A stretch of 64,000 nt of DNA from Roseovarius indicus (GTDB taxonomy: Bacteria; Pseudomonadota; Alphaproteobacteria; Rhodobacterales; Rhodobacteraceae). Below are positions 8,741 to 17,892 of this stretch, one piece after another (the first letter of the stretch is position 1; every line of letters begins with the position of its first letter). The position numbers and the translations under genes are program-made. Location: assembly GCF_008728195.1 (NCBI RefSeq), contig NZ_CP031598.1, forward strand, positions 4,030,001-4,094,000, given 5' to 3'. The notes below the pieces were generated by a model. The model worked only from the letters and a program-made list of their open reading frames with translations. It did no database searches and was not told the origin of the DNA.

Positions 8741-11020
8741 ATGACCGACACCCCCAAGGACACCCAGAACCAGGCGGCGCTCGCCTATCACCAGTTCCCC
8801 AAACCCGGCAAGCTGGAGATCCGCGCCACCAAGCCGCTGGCCAACGGCCGCGACCTGTCGCTGGCCTACTCCCCCGGCGTGGCCGAGGCCTGCCTCGAGA
8901 TCAAGGCCGACGAGAAGGCCGCCAGCCTCTACACCGCCCGCGCCAACCTGGTCGGCGTGGTCTCCAACGGCACCGCCGTCCTCGGCCTCGGCAACATCGG
9001 CGCGCTCGCCTCCAAGCCGGTGATGGAAGGCAAGGCGGTCCTCTTCAAGAAATTCGCCAATATCGACTGCTTCGACATCGAGGTGAAAGAATCCGACCCC
9101 GAGCGCCTCGCCGAAATCGTCTGCGCCCTCGAACCGACCTTCGGCGCCATCAACCTCGAAGACATCAAGGCCCCCGACTGTTTCATCGTCGAGAAGATCT
9201 GCCGCGAGCGGATGAACATCCCCGTCTTCCACGACGACCAGCACGGCACCGCCATCGTCGTCGGCGCCGCCGCCCGCAACGCCCTCCATGTCGCCGGCAA
9301 ATCCTTCGAGGAGATCAAGATCGTCTCCACCGGCGGCGGCGCGGCCGGCATTGCCTGCCTCAACCTCCTGCTCAAACTGGGGGTGAAACGCGAAAACGTC
9401 TGGCTCTGCGACATCCACGGCCTCGTCTACGAGGGCCGCGAAGAGGACATGAACCCGCAGAAGGCCGCCTTCGCCCAGCCCTCCAACCTGCGCACCCTCG
9501 ACGACGTGATGGACGGCGCCGACCTCTTCCTCGGCCTCTCCGGCCCCAACGTGCTCAAGCCCGAGCATGTGGCGAAAATGGCCGACCGCCCGATCATCTT
9601 CGCGCTGGCCAACCCCACACCCGAGATCATGCCCGACGTCGCCCGCGAGGTCGCCCCCAAGGCCATCATCGCCACCGGCCGCAGCGACTTCCCCAACCAG
9701 GTCAACAACGTCCTCTGCTTCCCCTTCATCTTCCGCGGCGCGCTCGACGTGGGCGCAACCGAGATCAACGACGAGATGCAGATCGCCTGCGTCGAGGGCA
9801 TCGCCGAACTTGCCCGCCACACCACCTCGGCCGAGGCCGCGGCGGCCTACAAGGGCGAGCAGCTCACCTTCGGCGCCGACTACCTGATCCCCAAACCCTT
9901 CGACCCGCGCCTCTCGGGCATCGTCTCCACCTCCGTCGCCCGCGCCGCGATGGAAACCGGCGTCGCCGCCCGCCCGCTCGACGATCTCGACGCCTACAAG
10001 CACCGGCTCGATGCCAGCGTCTACAAGTCCGCCCTGCTCATGCGCCCCGTGTTCGAGGCCGCCCGCACCGCTTCCCGCCGCATCGTCTTTGCCGAGGGTG
10101 AAGACGAGCGCGTCCTCCGCGCCGCCCAGGCCATCCTCGAGGAAACCACCGAACAGCCCATCCTCATCGGCCGCCCCGAGGTCATCACCACCCGCTGCGA
10201 ACGCCTCGGCCTCGAAATCCGGCCCGAGCGTGACTTCAACATCGTCAACCCCGAGAACGACCCCCGCTACCGCGACTACTGGGGCAGCTACCACGCCATC
10301 ATGAAACGCCGCGGCGTCTCGCCCGATCTCGCCAAGGCGATCATGCGCACCAACACCACCGCCATCGGCGCGGTCATGGTCCACCGGGAAGAGGCCGACA
10401 GCCTGATCTGCGGCACCTTCGGTGAATACCGCTGGCACCTGAACTACATCTCGCAGGTGCTCTGCTCCGATGGCTGCCGCCCGCAGGGCGCGCTGTCGAT
10501 GATCATCATGGAAGACGGCCCGCTCTTCATCGCCGACACCCATGTCAACATCTTCCCCTCGCCCGAACAGCTGGCCGAAATCGCCCTCGGCGCCGCCCGC
10601 CATGTGCGGCGCTTCGGGATCGAGCCGAAAATCGCCTTCTGCTCGCAATCGCAATTCGGCAACCAGGGCAGCGATTCCGGCACCCGCCTGCGCGAGGCGC
10701 TCGACCTGCTCGACAGCAAGCCCCGCGATTTCGCCTATGAAGGCGAAATGAACGTCGACACCGCGCTCGACGCCGACCTGCGCGAACGCCTCCTGCCCGA
10801 CAACCGGCTCGAAGGCGCGGCCAACATCCTGATCTTCTCGAATTCCGATGCCGCCTCGGGCGTGCGCAACATCCTGAAAGCCAAGGCCGGCGGGCTCGAG
10901 GTTGGCCCGATCCTCATGGGCGTCGGCAACCGCGCGCATATCGTCACCTCGGGCGTCACGGCGCGTGGTCTGCTCAACATGGCGGCCATCGCCGGCACGC
11001 CGGTGGCGCATTACGGATAA
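8741..11020 (+). CDS. maeB: NADP-dependent malic enzyme with phosphotransacetylase-like domain
   Basis: A 759-residue two-domain protein. The N-terminal ~430 residues are malic enzyme (malate + NADP to pyruvate + CO2): the KPL...SPGVAE region near residues 28-45, the metal/substrate region EDIKAPDCF and FHDDQHGTA, and the nucleotide fold [12 protein letters not shown] near 197. From about residue 428 ([25 protein letters not shown]) it continues as a phosphate acetyltransferase-like domain. In known fusions that domain is generally regulatory, binding acetyl-CoA, rather than active. ATG at 8741 follows GGGAGGGA, so a longer in-frame start at 8579 is rejected. Probable role: gluconeogenic or C4-to-C3 flux and NADPH supply. 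Confidence 0.95.
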   Translation: MTDTPKDTQNQAALAYHQFPKPGKLEIRATKPLANGRDLSLAYSPGVAEACLEIKADEKAASLYTARANLVGVVSNGTAVLGLGNIGALASKPVMEGKAVLFKKFANIDCFDIEVKESDPERLAEIVCALEPTFGAINLEDIKAPDCFIVEKICRERMNIPVFHDDQHGTAIVVGAAARNALHVAGKSFEEIKIVSTGGGAAGIACLNLLLKLGVKRENVWLCDIHGLVYEGREEDMNPQKAAFAQPSNLRTLDDVMDGADLFLGLSGPNVLKPEHVAKMADRPIIFALANPTPEIMPDVAREVAPKAIIATGRSDFPNQVNNVLCFPFIFRGALDVGATEINDEMQIACVEGIAELARHTTSAEAAAAYKGEQLTFGADYLIPKPFDPRLSGIVSTSVARAAMETGVAARPLDDLDAYKHRLDASVYKSALLMRPVFEAARTASRRIVFAEGEDERVLRAAQAILEETTEQPILIGRPEVITTRCERLGLEIRPERDFNIVNPENDPRYRDYWGSYHAIMKRRGVSPDLAKAIMRTNTTAIGAVMVHREEADSLICGTFGEYRWHLNYISQVLCSDGCRPQGALSMIIMEDGPLFIADTHVNIFPSPEQLAEIALGAARHVRRFGIEPKIAFCSQSQFGNQGSDSGTRLREALDLLDSKPRDFAYEGEMNVDTALDADLRERLLPDNRLEGAANILIFSNSDAASGVRNILKAKAGGLEVGPILMGVGNRAHIVTSGVTARGLLNMAAIAGTPVAHYG

Positions 11021-11022
11021 AT

Positions 11023-11063
11023 CCCGAAAAACAAATGCCGCAGCGCAAGGGCTGCGCTGCGGC
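11023..11063 (-). terminator. Terminator, minus-strand orientation, downstream of maeB
   Basis: An 11-bp perfect stem GCCGCAGCGCA (11037-11047) / TGCGCTGCGGC (11053-11063) with a 5-base loop. The T-rich tail is on the minus strand (complement of 11023-11036), none on the plus strand. It would therefore stop minus-strand transcription best, though it may also end maeB. Confidence 0.65.
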
Positions 11064-11086
11064 GTCGGGATGGGGAACTGGGGGTC

Positions 11087-11239
11087 TTACTTGTTGGTCG
11101 GTTTGGTGCCGGGTTTCGCCGGCTTTTGCTTCTTGTCGCCCATGGCAACAGCATCCTGTGATGATCGGTCCGGCACCACGCCGGGCCGTATCTGAACGAT
11201 AGGCCCGCCCGCCCCCCGAATCTGAGATGTTTTCGACAT
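11087..11239 (-). CDS. Possible 50-residue small basic protein
   Basis: A short frame encoding a protein ending in a lysine/proline-rich tail (GDKKQKPAKPGTKPTNK). Support is indirect: its stop lies 24 bp before a good minus-strand terminator, so a minus-strand transcript probably exists here. The start is uncertain; ATG at 11239 has only a weak AGAGAGA upstream, and a shorter version starting at MGDKKQ is possible. No family recognised. It may instead be a non-coding RNA. Confidence 0.3.
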   Translation of the reverse strand: MSKTSQIRGAGGPIVQIRPGVVPDRSSQDAVAMGDKKQKPAKPGTKPTNK

Positions 11240-11372
11240 GGCCCATGTCGGAAATCTCTCTGAGCGGAAAAGCTCCGTACGCTGTCCGCCCTTTCCCGCA
11301 ACGGCACCCGCATCGTGGTAACTTGGTCCAACGCGGCGCCCCGTCCGCCGCCACATGATTCGCTGCCTCGAT

Positions 11373-11390
11373 TCTGCAAATTTTTGCAAA
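11373..11390. promoter_or_regulatory. TTTGCAAA-type operator pair, distal
   Basis: TCTGCAAA (11373-11380) and TTTGCAAA (11383-11390) are separated by two bases. The same layout recurs at 11431-11448. TTTGCAAA pairs are the operator described for PccR of Rhodobacter sphaeroides and for related short-chain fatty acyl-CoA regulators (ScfR), which fits the downstream propionyl-CoA synthetase. Confidence 0.6.
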
Positions 11391-11430
11391 CATCATGCGA
11401 AAAGTCGGCCGGGTTGAAAATTTTTAAGAC

Positions 11431-11448
11431 TTTGCAAAAGTTTGCAAA
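11431..11448. promoter_or_regulatory. TTTGCAAA operator pair, proximal
   Basis: Two perfect TTTGCAAA palindromes at 11431-11438 and 11441-11448, 10 bp apart start to start, 120 bp upstream of the prpE ATG. A further half-match (CTGCAAA) lies at 11465-11471. Known PccR sites have the same octamer with a slightly longer spacer as I recall it. Likely control by a ScfR-family regulator sensing short-chain acyl-CoA. Confidence 0.7.
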
Positions 11449-11567
11449 CAATTTCGGCCGAAAACTGCAAATCCTGTGCGGTAATCTGCCACGTATCTCA
11501 TCGTCACTCTTGCCGCAGCGGCAGCGTGTCCCTTAACACGGATACCAACGGAGCGGAGGAGAATACG

Positions 11568-13460
11568 ATGGGATACAAAGAGGTCTATGACAGCTGGAAA
11601 CAGGACCCCGAAGGGTTCTGGATGCAGGCCGCCGAAGGCATCGACTGGGAGGAGAAACCGTCGAAGGCACTCTTCGACGAGAACGCCCCGCTATACGAAT
11701 GGTTCTGCGACGGCAAGGTCAACACCTGCTTCAACGCGCTCGACCGCCACGTCGCCGCCGGCAACGGCGACCGCACGGCGATCATCTATGACAGCCCGAT
11801 CACCGACACCAAGGAAGAGATCAGCTACGCCCAGCTGCTCGACCGCGTCGCCTCGCTGGCCGGCGCCTTGCAGAAACAGGGCGTCGAAAAGGGCGACCGC
11901 GTCATCATCTACATGCCGATGGTGCCCCAGGCGCTCGAGGCGATGCTGGCCTGTGCCCGGCTTGGCGCCATCCACTCGGTCGTCTTCGGGGGCTTCGCCG
12001 CCAACGAGCTCGCCGTCCGCATCGACGATGCCAAGCCCAAGGCGATCATCGCCGCCTCCTGCGGGCTCGAGCCGGGCCGCGTGGTGCAGTACAAGCCTCT
12101 CTATGACGGCGCCATCGAGCTGGCCAAGCACAAGCCCGACTTCTGCGTCATCTACCAGCGCGAACAGAACCCGGTCGAACTGACCGAGGGCCGCGACCAT
12201 GACTGGTACGGCTTCCAGGAAGGCGTCGAACCCGCCGACTGCGTGCCCGTAGAGGGCAACCACCCGGCCTATATCCTCTATACCTCCGGCACCACCGGCG
12301 CCCCCAAGGGCGTCGTCCGCCCCACCGGCGGGCACCTCGTGGCGCTGAACTGGACCATGAAGAACGTCTACAATGTCGACCCCGGCGACGTGTTCTGGGC
12401 CGCCTCCGACGTAGGCTGGGTCGTGGGCCACAGCTATATCTGCTACGCGCCCCTCGTCCACGGTAACACCACCATCGTCTTCGAGGGCAAACCCGTCGGC
12501 ACCCCCGACGCCGGCACCTTCTGGCGGGTGATCTCCGAGCACAACGTGCGCAGCTTCTTCACCGCCCCCACCGCCTTCCGCGCCATCAAGCGCGACGATC
12601 CCAAGGGCGAATTCGTCAAGCAATACGACCTCAGCTGCCTGCGCGCGCTCTACCTCGCCGGCGAACGCGCCGACCCCGACACGCTCAACTGGGCGGCCGA
12701 TCAACTGGGTGTGCCGGTCGTCGACCACTGGTGGCAAACCGAAACCGGCTGGCCCATCACCGGCATCCCCGTCGGCATCGAGAAGATGGAGATCAAGATC
12801 GGCTCCTCCGGCGTGCCCTTCCCGGGCTACGACATCGACATCCTCGACGAGACCGGCCAGCCCCAGGCGCCGGGCACCCTTGGCGCCGTGGCGATCAAGC
12901 TGCCGCTGCCCCCGGGCACCCTGCCGACCCTCTGGAACGCCGAGGACCGCTTCCGCAAGTCCTACCTCAATACCTACAAAGGGTATTACGAAACCGGCGA
13001 TGCGGGGATGATCGACGAAGACGGCTATCTCTACATCATGGCCCGCACCGACGACGTCATCAACGTCGCGGGCCACCGCCTGTCGACCGGCGGCATGGAA
13101 GAGGTGCTGGCCAGCCACCCCGACGTGGCCGAATGCGCCGTGATCGGCGTCACCGACCAGCTCAAGGGCCAGCTTCCGGTGGGCTTCGTGTGCCTCACCA
13201 AGGGCGTGAACCGCCCGCACGAGGAAATCACCGCCGAATGCGTCAAGCTGGTCCGCGACCAGATCGGCCCGGTGGCGGCCTTCAAGCTGTGCGTGGTCGT
13301 GGATCGCCTGCCCAAGACCCGCTCGGGCAAGATCCTGCGTGCCACCATGGTGAAAATCGCCGACGGGCAGGAATTCAAGCTGCCCGCCACCATCGACGAT
13401 CCGGCCATCCTCGACGAGATCAAGGATGCGCTCGGCACCATCGGCTACGCCAGGGCCTGA
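11568..13460 (+). CDS. prpE: Propionyl-CoA synthetase
   Basis: A 630-residue acetate/propionate-type acyl-CoA synthetase, forming propionyl-CoA from propionate, ATP and CoA. The N-terminus (MGYKEVYDSWKQDPEGFW) is of the PrpE rather than the Acs type. Motifs: YTSGTTGAPKGVV near residues 238-250, WWQTETGWP near 388-396, YYETGDAG and RTDDVINVAGHRLS in the hinge region, and the catalytic, acetylatable lysine in RSGKIL (Lys588). ATG at 11568 follows GCGGAGGAGA; a longer in-frame start at 11442 overlaps the operators and is rejected. Acetate or acrylate may be side substrates, as reported for Roseobacter PrpE. Confidence 0.92.
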   Translation: MGYKEVYDSWKQDPEGFWMQAAEGIDWEEKPSKALFDENAPLYEWFCDGKVNTCFNALDRHVAAGNGDRTAIIYDSPITDTKEEISYAQLLDRVASLAGALQKQGVEKGDRVIIYMPMVPQALEAMLACARLGAIHSVVFGGFAANELAVRIDDAKPKAIIAASCGLEPGRVVQYKPLYDGAIELAKHKPDFCVIYQREQNPVELTEGRDHDWYGFQEGVEPADCVPVEGNHPAYILYTSGTTGAPKGVVRPTGGHLVALNWTMKNVYNVDPGDVFWAASDVGWVVGHSYICYAPLVHGNTTIVFEGKPVGTPDAGTFWRVISEHNVRSFFTAPTAFRAIKRDDPKGEFVKQYDLSCLRALYLAGERADPDTLNWAADQLGVPVVDHWWQTETGWPITGIPVGIEKMEIKIGSSGVPFPGYDIDILDETGQPQAPGTLGAVAIKLPLPPGTLPTLWNAEDRFRKSYLNTYKGYYETGDAGMIDEDGYLYIMARTDDVINVAGHRLSTGGMEEVLASHPDVAECAVIGVTDQLKGQLPVGFVCLTKGVNRPHEEITAECVKLVRDQIGPVAAFKLCVVVDRLPKTRSGKILRATMVKIADGQEFKLPATIDDPAILDEIKDALGTIGYARA

Positions 13461-13461
13461 G

Positions 13462-13491
13462 ACAAACAAAAGGCGGCCCCGCGGGGCCGCC
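13462..13491 (-). terminator. Terminator between prpE and csbD
   Basis: A perfect stem GGCGGCCCC (13472-13480) / GGGGCCGCC (13483-13491). The T-rich tail is on the minus side (complement of 13462-13471), so it mainly ends the csbD transcript 37 bp after its stop; it can also stop prpE read-through. Confidence 0.75.
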
Positions 13492-13527
13492 GAAACTCGT
13501 AAAAGATACCTCTGTCGCGTCTGAAAT

Positions 13528-13725
13528 TCAGACCTGCTTGGCGAACTCGTCCGCTTCGCGCTCGGCTTCTTCCTTGGCGTAGCCGTAACGCTCCTGAAGC
13601 TTGCCGACGAGCTGCTGACGCTGGCCAGCCGCTTCGTCGAGCTCGTCATTGGTCAGCTCGCCCCAGCGTTCCTGTGCCTGGCCTTTGAGCTGCTTCCAGT
13701 TACCTTCGATTTGATCCCAGTTCAT
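13528..13725 (-). CDS. CsbD-family stress protein
   Basis: A 65-residue hydrophilic protein of the CsbD-like family: MNWDQIEGNWKQLKGQ at the start, then WGELTNDELDEAAGQRQQL, ending in a heptad-like EEAEREADEF helix. Such proteins are induced by general stress or envelope stress; their molecular job is unknown. The start is fixed by AATGGAGGAAAG directly upstream, so a longer frame to 13776 is rejected. Monocistronic, with its own terminator. Confidence 0.9.
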   Translation of the reverse strand: MNWDQIEGNWKQLKGQAQERWGELTNDELDEAAGQRQQLVGKLQERYGYAKEEAEREADEFAKQV

Positions 13726-13903
13726 GGCTTTCCTCCATTGCGTTGATGATCGCTGCGTCTTGAAGGCCAACGTCATCTCTGGCGGAAAGGTTCCGCCCGA
13801 TCCGGGTCATTCCGGCGGCGCGCGGCGGCTTTCGGCGCAAAGGGCCCGGAAGGGTGCGAAACCGTACAGGAAATTCAGGGTTTCATCGGCAAGGCCAAGC
13901 CTT

Positions 13904-14266
13904 TCACCACGTCACGACAAGCGCGCCGCCCGGCCCTTCACCGTGCTGGTCGACCACCACGTCGGTGTCGTTGCCGCGCTGAATGACGGTCGCCCGCTTG
14001 TTGTTGCCCCGCTGCCGGACGGTCGCACCGTTGTTGTTGCCGGTCTGCGTGACATTGGCGCGGCTGCCCTGTGCCGTCCAGCGGCTGCCCGAGCTTTTCC
14101 CCCAGCCCGAGGCCTGGCCACTCTGCGCCCAGCCCGTGTTCTGGCGGGCCTGCCCGTACATCTGATTGTAGTTGGTGATCCCGACCGTGCGGTCGCTGGG
14201 GTCGGCGGTGGCGATGCCGGCGCAAAGCGCAAGACCGGCGGCGAGGGGAAGCATGAAACGGGGCAT
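13904..14266 (-). CDS. Small curlin-repeat protein (minor curli subunit-like)
   Basis: A 120-residue exported protein with a signal peptide (residues 1-22, ending ATA). The second half contains curlin-type repeats with conserved Gln-Gly-Asn spacing: ANVTQTGNNNGATVRQRG, NNKRATVIQRG, NDTDVVVDQHG. Only about three repeats, so it is more like a nucleator or minor subunit than a bulk fibre subunit. It is third in the minus-strand order after the major curlin and the CsgH-like gene. It would be exported through a CsgG pore, which is not in this window. Confidence 0.75.
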   Translation of the reverse strand: MPRFMLPLAAGLALCAGIATADPSDRTVGITNYNQMYGQARQNTGWAQSGQASGWGKSSGSRWTAQGSRANVTQTGNNNGATVRQRGNNKRATVIQRGNDTDVVVDQHGEGPGGALVVTW

Positions 14267-14312
14267 GGGGTATCTCCTGCTGGGTATCTGTTCGAGGGCC
14301 GTGGTATTCAGG

Positions 14313-14726
14313 TCAAAGCTCGGTCGCGTCCGCCGCCGGGCGGCAGCGCAGGCGCTGGCCGTTCACGGTCAGCTCCAGGTCGGCGGTGTAAGACTGGGCG
14401 GTGCCGCCCATCGTGGCCTCGCCGAGGGTGACAGTGCGGCCGGCCCCGACGGTGAACTCACCGCCCTGGTCGATCACCGACTGCCCGCCGCTGCTGGTCT
14501 GGCGGATGCTGAGGGCATATTCGCCCGACACGTCACGCTCTGCGGTGACCTTGCCGGTGATCTGAACCGTGTCGCCCAGGTCGCGGGTGACGACGGCGCA
14601 TCTCAGGCCGTCGGCCGTGGCATAGGCGGTTTCGTGGGCCTCACCCTGTCCGACAAAGGCGCCGAAGGCAGTGGCCGATCCGGCGGCCAGTATGGCGAGG
14701 GCGGCTGTGGGAAGCTTGCGTTTCAT
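14313..14726 (-). CDS. csgH: CsgH-like curli chaperone
   Basis: A 137-residue exported protein: signal peptide about 1-24, then a beta-rich domain of roughly 100 residues containing two cysteines (GLRCAVV and RLRCRP). Size, composition, position between two curlin genes and the immunoglobulin-like strand pattern fit CsgH, the alphaproteobacterial member of the CsgC family that prevents premature curlin aggregation in the periplasm. The call rests on context and pattern rather than a unique motif. Confidence 0.7.
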   Translation of the reverse strand: MKRKLPTAALAILAAGSATAFGAFVGQGEAHETAYATADGLRCAVVTRDLGDTVQITGKVTAERDVSGEYALSIRQTSSGGQSVIDQGGEFTVGAGRTVTLGEATMGGTAQSYTADLELTVNGQRLRCRPAADATEL

Positions 14727-14805
14727 CCTGTTGTTCCTTTCCGGGTTGGTGGGCCGGGCCCGCGCCGGGGAATGGCGCGCGCCCTGCCTTGTGTGACCTG
14801 AGGGG

Positions 14806-15312
14806 TCAGTCCTGAACGATCACCGAGACGTTGCCGCGGCCGGTCTGGCGCGAGGTCGCGTGGTTGCCGTTGCCGGTCTGGATCACGCCGACGGCGTTGC
14901 AGTTACCCGACTGGTCGACGTCCGCCGTGTGGTTGCGCCCGAACTGGGCGACGCCGGCGATGTTGCAACGGCCCGACTGGGTGGTGATGGAGTTGTTGTA
15001 ACGCCCCTGCTGCCCGGTCACCGAGCGGTTGTTGCGCCCGATCTGGCCGGTCACCGCGTCGTTCATGCGGCCGGATTGTTCGACCGAAACGCTGTTCCGG
15101 CGACCGTCCTGCGTGTGGATCGACAGGTTGCTGCGGCCACGCTGGGTGACGCTCAGGCGGTTGTAGTTGCCGCCCTGCGATGCGCCGATGCTGTGGTCGC
15201 GGCCATACTGGCTGATCGACACGCGGTTGCTGTCCGCGAAGGAGGTCGTGGCCGCGCCGAGGCCGATCAGAAGGGCGAGAGCGGCGGTCTTGATTTGATA
15301 TGCGTTGGTCAT
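14806..15312 (-). CDS. csgA: Major curlin-like amyloid subunit
   Basis: A 168-residue exported protein. Signal peptide about 1-26 (ending SFA), then six and a half repeats of about 22 residues with the curlin pattern S/N-x5-Q-x-G-x4-N-x5-Q-G, for example NRLSVTQRGRSNLSIHTQDG and NNSITTQSGRCNIAGVAQFG. Each repeat should form one beta-arch of an extracellular amyloid. Two repeats contain cysteine (GRCN, GNCN), unusual for curlins, and might form a disulfide. ATG at 15312 follows AAAGGA. First gene of the curli-like locus; csgG, csgE and csgF homologues are not nearby. Confidence 0.82.
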   Translation of the reverse strand: MTNAYQIKTAALALLIGLGAATTSFADSNRVSISQYGRDHSIGASQGGNYNRLSVTQRGRSNLSIHTQDGRRNSVSVEQSGRMNDAVTGQIGRNNRSVTGQQGRYNNSITTQSGRCNIAGVAQFGRNHTADVDQSGNCNAVGVIQTGNGNHATSRQTGRGNVSVIVQD

Positions 15313-15524
15313 TGTCCGTGTCCTTTCAGACGAAGCGTTTGAATTTCTGGCGGGCCAGCGCTGTGCCGCGTTGGCCTGTGACAAACGATGGGGCCGGTGG
15401 GCCGAGACAGGCAATAACCGGGGGCGGACATGGGATAACCATGCCATTGCTATCCGATAACAATGGGTAAAATTCAGATTTTTCAGTGGGTTGCCGAAAG
15501 GCGCCGATTTGGCCGCCTCGGCAG

Positions 15525-15554
15525 AAAAAAGGGCGCGCCCCTTGCGGCCCGCCC
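15525..15554 (-). terminator. Rho-independent terminator of nadK
   Basis: On the minus strand GGGCGGGCC (15554-15546) pairs with GGGCGCGCCC (15540-15531), with one mismatch and a short loop, and is followed by six T residues (15530-15525). It lies 26 bp after the NAD kinase stop and insulates the curli-like locus. Confidence 0.8.
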
Positions 15555-15579
15555 CTGCCCACTCCGGTGAGGGCCGGAA

Positions 15580-16347
15580 TTACTCGAACTGTTCGCGGAT
15601 CAGGCGCTCTTCCAGCCCGTGACCGGGGTCGAAAAGGATTCGGTGCGCGATGCTCGGCTCCGACCGGATCACCACCCAGACCACGTTTTCCACCCAAAGG
15701 CTGTCGGCATCGGCCATCACCGGCCGCTTCTTGGCATCCAGCACGTCGAACCGCACTTCGGCCGACTTGGGCAGAAGCGCCCCGCGCCAGCGCCGCGGCC
15801 GGAATGCCGCCACCGCCGTCAGCGCCAGCACATCCGACCCGATCGGCAGAATCGGCCCGTGGGCGGAATAGTTGTAGGCGGTCGACCCCGCCGGCGTCGC
15901 CAGCAGCGCGCCGTCACAGACCAGCTCGGCCAGCCGCAGCCGCCCGTCGATGGTGATCTTCAGCTTCGCCGCCTGCGGCCCCGCCCGCAACAGCGAGACC
16001 TCGTTGATCGCCAGCGCCTTGTGCAGCTTGCCATCGACGGTCTTGGCGGTCATCGACAGCGGGTTTAGCACCTCTTCCTGCGCCTCCGCCAGCCGGCCCA
16101 TCAGGTCACTCTCGCTGTATTCGTTCATCAGAAAGCCGACAGTCCCCCGGTTCATCCCGTAGACCGGCGCGTCGAGGTTCTGGGTCCGGTGCAGCGTGTG
16201 CAGCATGAACCCGTCCCCACCAAGCGCCACGATCACGTCGGCCTCGGCCTCGTCGGTCTGCCCGAACCGCTGGATCAGGGCCGCGCGCGCCGTCTGGGCG
16301 ACCGGCACATCGCTGGCGACAAAGGCGATCTTGAAATCCTTGGCCAT
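15580..16347 (-). CDS. nadK: NAD kinase
   Basis: A 255-residue enzyme phosphorylating NAD to NADP with ATP. The diagnostic GGDG is at residues 43-46, followed by the family's [11 protein letters not shown], the INE motif (about residue 114) and [16 protein letters not shown]. Complete and of normal alphaproteobacterial length. It lies divergent to glyA with a 168-bp shared upstream region; the ribosome-binding site is weak. Confidence 0.95.
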   Translation of the reverse strand: MAKDFKIAFVASDVPVAQTARAALIQRFGQTDEAEADVIVALGGDGFMLHTLHRTQNLDAPVYGMNRGTVGFLMNEYSESDLMGRLAEAQEEVLNPLSMTAKTVDGKLHKALAINEVSLLRAGPQAAKLKITIDGRLRLAELVCDGALLATPAGSTAYNYSAHGPILPIGSDVLALTAVAAFRPRRWRGALLPKSAEVRFDVLDAKKRPVMADADSLWVENVVWVVIRSEPSIAHRILFDPGHGLEERLIREQFE

Positions 16348-16515
16348 GAGATAGGTTTCCGATGCGCCTTTTTATTGGCTCTTACGATACGCGTGTCTCC
16401 GGTGTTGCGCGGAATATGCCGGTACTGCAAGGGGTTTTGTCGCTTTACCACCTTTCAACCAAACCCCGTTTCCGATAGGAAATCACGCCAAGTGCAATCG
16501 GACGGAGTCAACACC

Positions 16516-17823
16516 ATGCCGCACGACGGAAACCAGCCCTTTGAGGGCAAAGACTTTTTCACCCAGTCCCTCGCCGAGCGCGACCCCGAGATCGCCAAGG
16601 CCATAGAATCGGAACTCGGCCGCCAGCGCGACGAGATCGAGCTGATCGCGTCCGAGAACATCGTTTCGGCCGCCGTGATGGAGGCGCAGGGCTCGGTCCT
16701 GACCAACAAATACGCCGAAGGCTACCCGGGCCGCCGCTACTATGGCGGTTGCCAGTATGTCGATATCGCCGAAAACCTAGCCATCGAACGGGCCAAGCAA
16801 CTCTTCAACTGCGGCTTCGCCAACGTGCAGCCCAACTCCGGCTCCCAGGCCAACCAGGGCGTCAACCAGGCGCTGCTGCAGCCGGGCGACACCATCCTGG
16901 GCATGAACCTCGCCTCGGGCGGCCACCTCACCCACGGGGCGGCCCCCAACCAGTCGGGCAAATGGTTCAACGCCGTGCAATACGGCGTCCGCCAGCAGGA
17001 CAATCTGATCGACTACGACCAGGTCGAGGAACTGGCGAAAGAGCACAAGCCGAAGATGATCATCGCCGGCGGCTCGGCCATCCCGCGGGTCATCGACTTC
17101 GCCCGCTTCCGCGAGATCGCCGACATGGTCGGCGCCTACCTGCATGTCGACATGGCCCACTTCGCCGGCCTCGTCGCCGCAGGCGAGCACCCCTCGCCCT
17201 TCCCGCATGCCCACATCGCCACCACGACCACGCACAAAACCCTGCGCGGCCCCCGTGGCGGCATGATCCTCACCAATGACGAGGACATCGCCAAGAAGGT
17301 CAACTCGGCCATCTTCCCCGGCATCCAGGGCGGCCCGCTGATGCACGTCATCGCCGCCAAGGCCGTGGCCTTCGGCGAGGCGCTCCAACCCGAGTTCAAG
17401 ACCTACATCAAGCAGGTCCGCGCCAATGCCGACGCGCTGGCCGACCAGCTGATCAAGGGCGGTCTGGATATCGTCACCGGCGGCACCGACACCCACGTCA
17501 TGCTCGTCGACCTGCGCCCCAAGAAAGTCACCGGCAACATCACCGATGCCGCGCTTGGCCGGGCCCATATCACCACCAACAAGAACGGCATCCCGTTCGA
17601 TCCGGAAAAGCCCACCGTGACCAGCGGCATCCGCCTCGGCACCCCCGCCGGCACGACCCGCGGCTTCAAGGAGGACGAGTTCCGTCAGATCGCCGACTGG
17701 ATCGTCGAAGTGGTCGACGGGCTGGCCGCCAACGGCCCTGACGGCAACGAGGCCGTCGAGGCGAAGGTGAAAGGCGAAGTCATGGCCATGTGCCAGCGCT
17801 TCCCGCTCTACCCCAACCTCTGA
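16516..17823 (+). CDS. glyA: Serine hydroxymethyltransferase
   Basis: A 435-residue PLP enzyme interconverting serine and glycine with tetrahydrofolate as one-carbon carrier. The PLP lysine is Lys241 in [14 protein letters not shown]. Other family landmarks are [24 protein letters not shown] and [13 protein letters not shown] at 16516 follows GACGGAGT; a longer in-frame frame back to 16189 runs antisense to nadK and is rejected. Monocistronic. Confidence 0.97.
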   Translation: MPHDGNQPFEGKDFFTQSLAERDPEIAKAIESELGRQRDEIELIASENIVSAAVMEAQGSVLTNKYAEGYPGRRYYGGCQYVDIAENLAIERAKQLFNCGFANVQPNSGSQANQGVNQALLQPGDTILGMNLASGGHLTHGAAPNQSGKWFNAVQYGVRQQDNLIDYDQVEELAKEHKPKMIIAGGSAIPRVIDFARFREIADMVGAYLHVDMAHFAGLVAAGEHPSPFPHAHIATTTTHKTLRGPRGGMILTNDEDIAKKVNSAIFPGIQGGPLMHVIAAKAVAFGEALQPEFKTYIKQVRANADALADQLIKGGLDIVTGGTDTHVMLVDLRPKKVTGNITDAALGRAHITTNKNGIPFDPEKPTVTSGIRLGTPAGTTRGFKEDEFRQIADWIVEVVDGLAANGPDGNEAVEAKVKGEVMAMCQRFPLYPNL

Positions 17824-17892
17824 TCCGGGTTTATCCCCGCTAACCGGGCCGCGGCGCTGGACATACCGGCGCCGCGGCCTTCTTATGTCGCC

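Noticed and set aside
8714..11011. 765-codon minus-strand ORF opposite maeB
   Set aside because: Antisense shadow; composition is Gly/Ala/Asp/Val repetitive and lacks any domain, while maeB motifs are complete.
16348..16515. Glycine or SAM riboswitch before glyA
   Set aside because: No recognisable conserved core of these riboswitches in the 168-bp interval.
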